Assembly: GCA_040954595.2 (NCBI GenBank)
Contig: CM082579.2
Span: 4,278,001 to 4,342,000 of the forward strand
Direction: 5' to 3'
Length of the DNA: 64,000 nucleotides
Origin: Balanoglossus misakiensis
Taxonomy: Eukaryota > Hemichordata
The stretch's first letter is position 1; each line of letters starts with the position of its first letter. A program made the translations under genes and the position numbers. The notes under the pieces were generated by a model that was not told the DNA's origin, ran no database searches, and worked only from the letters and a program-made list of their open reading frames with translations. Shown here in pieces: positions 63,808 through 64,000 of the stretch.

Positions 63808-64000
63808 AGGCCTTCCATGGTCGAATCTAAATTGCAGATTCGCAAACTCTTTTTTTCGAGAGTGGTATTGATATGGCATCATATTGGTTTACATGGCTAG
63901 GTTGACCCACCCAAACCAATTAAAACCACATCTCGCCAGATCTAGTTACACCACAGGCATTGTTTGTGGTTGCGCCTAAAAAATGTTTCATTTTAGCATC

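Overview
The window is invertebrate metazoan genomic DNA. Every convincing gene is split by short GT-AG introns (one is GC-AG). Gene content (a GH3-domain protein, an SLC49-type transporter, PAN/Apple secreted proteins and a CNBD2-like cyclic-nucleotide-binding protein), many TACATGTA-type words and abundant simple repeats would fit a lancelet or another marine invertebrate. That taxonomic guess is inference; nothing here proves the species. There are no prokaryotic operons, CRISPR arrays or viral genes.

Layout. (1) 0.4-4.0 kb, minus: five exons of a GH3-domain protein (GHDC-like) whose 3' end runs off the left edge. (2) 5.1-9.0 kb, minus: a complete nine-exon major facilitator transporter, best matched from memory to SLC49A3/MFSD7, 521 codons. 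(3) 9.4-10.2 kb: simple repeat and a LINE remnant. (4) 10.5-16.3 kb, plus: a tandem duplication of a small TATA-driven secreted-protein gene. Copy 1 has two PAN/Apple-like domains (177 aa) and copy 2 only one (105 aa). (5) 16.34-30.64 kb: about 160 copies of an 87-bp AT-rich satellite, starting where the gene duplication loses similarity. (6) 31.6-36.7 kb, minus: thirteen phase-consistent exons of a CNBD2-like protein with an intact phosphate-binding cassette. (7) 36.7-64 kb: a gene-poor, CpG-containing stretch. It carries at least four separate candidate N-terminal exons on the minus strand, all ending in phase-0 donors that fit the first common CNBD2 exon, plus a TTA-flanked G-rich MITE and several X-box-like motifs.

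The most unusual items are the satellite and the CNBD2 5' region. The satellite is an imperfect palindrome, is stop-free in two minus-strand frames at once, shows higher-order block duplications, has divergent edge units, and has related 78-bp units inside an intron of the neighbouring PAN gene. In the CNBD2 region, one candidate N-terminal exon carries eight RRx[S/T] protein-kinase-A consensus sites in 210 residues, which would place kinase targets on a cyclic-nucleotide-binding protein.

Exon coordinates were derived by hand from splice consensus and phase agreement. No alignment, expression or database search was run.
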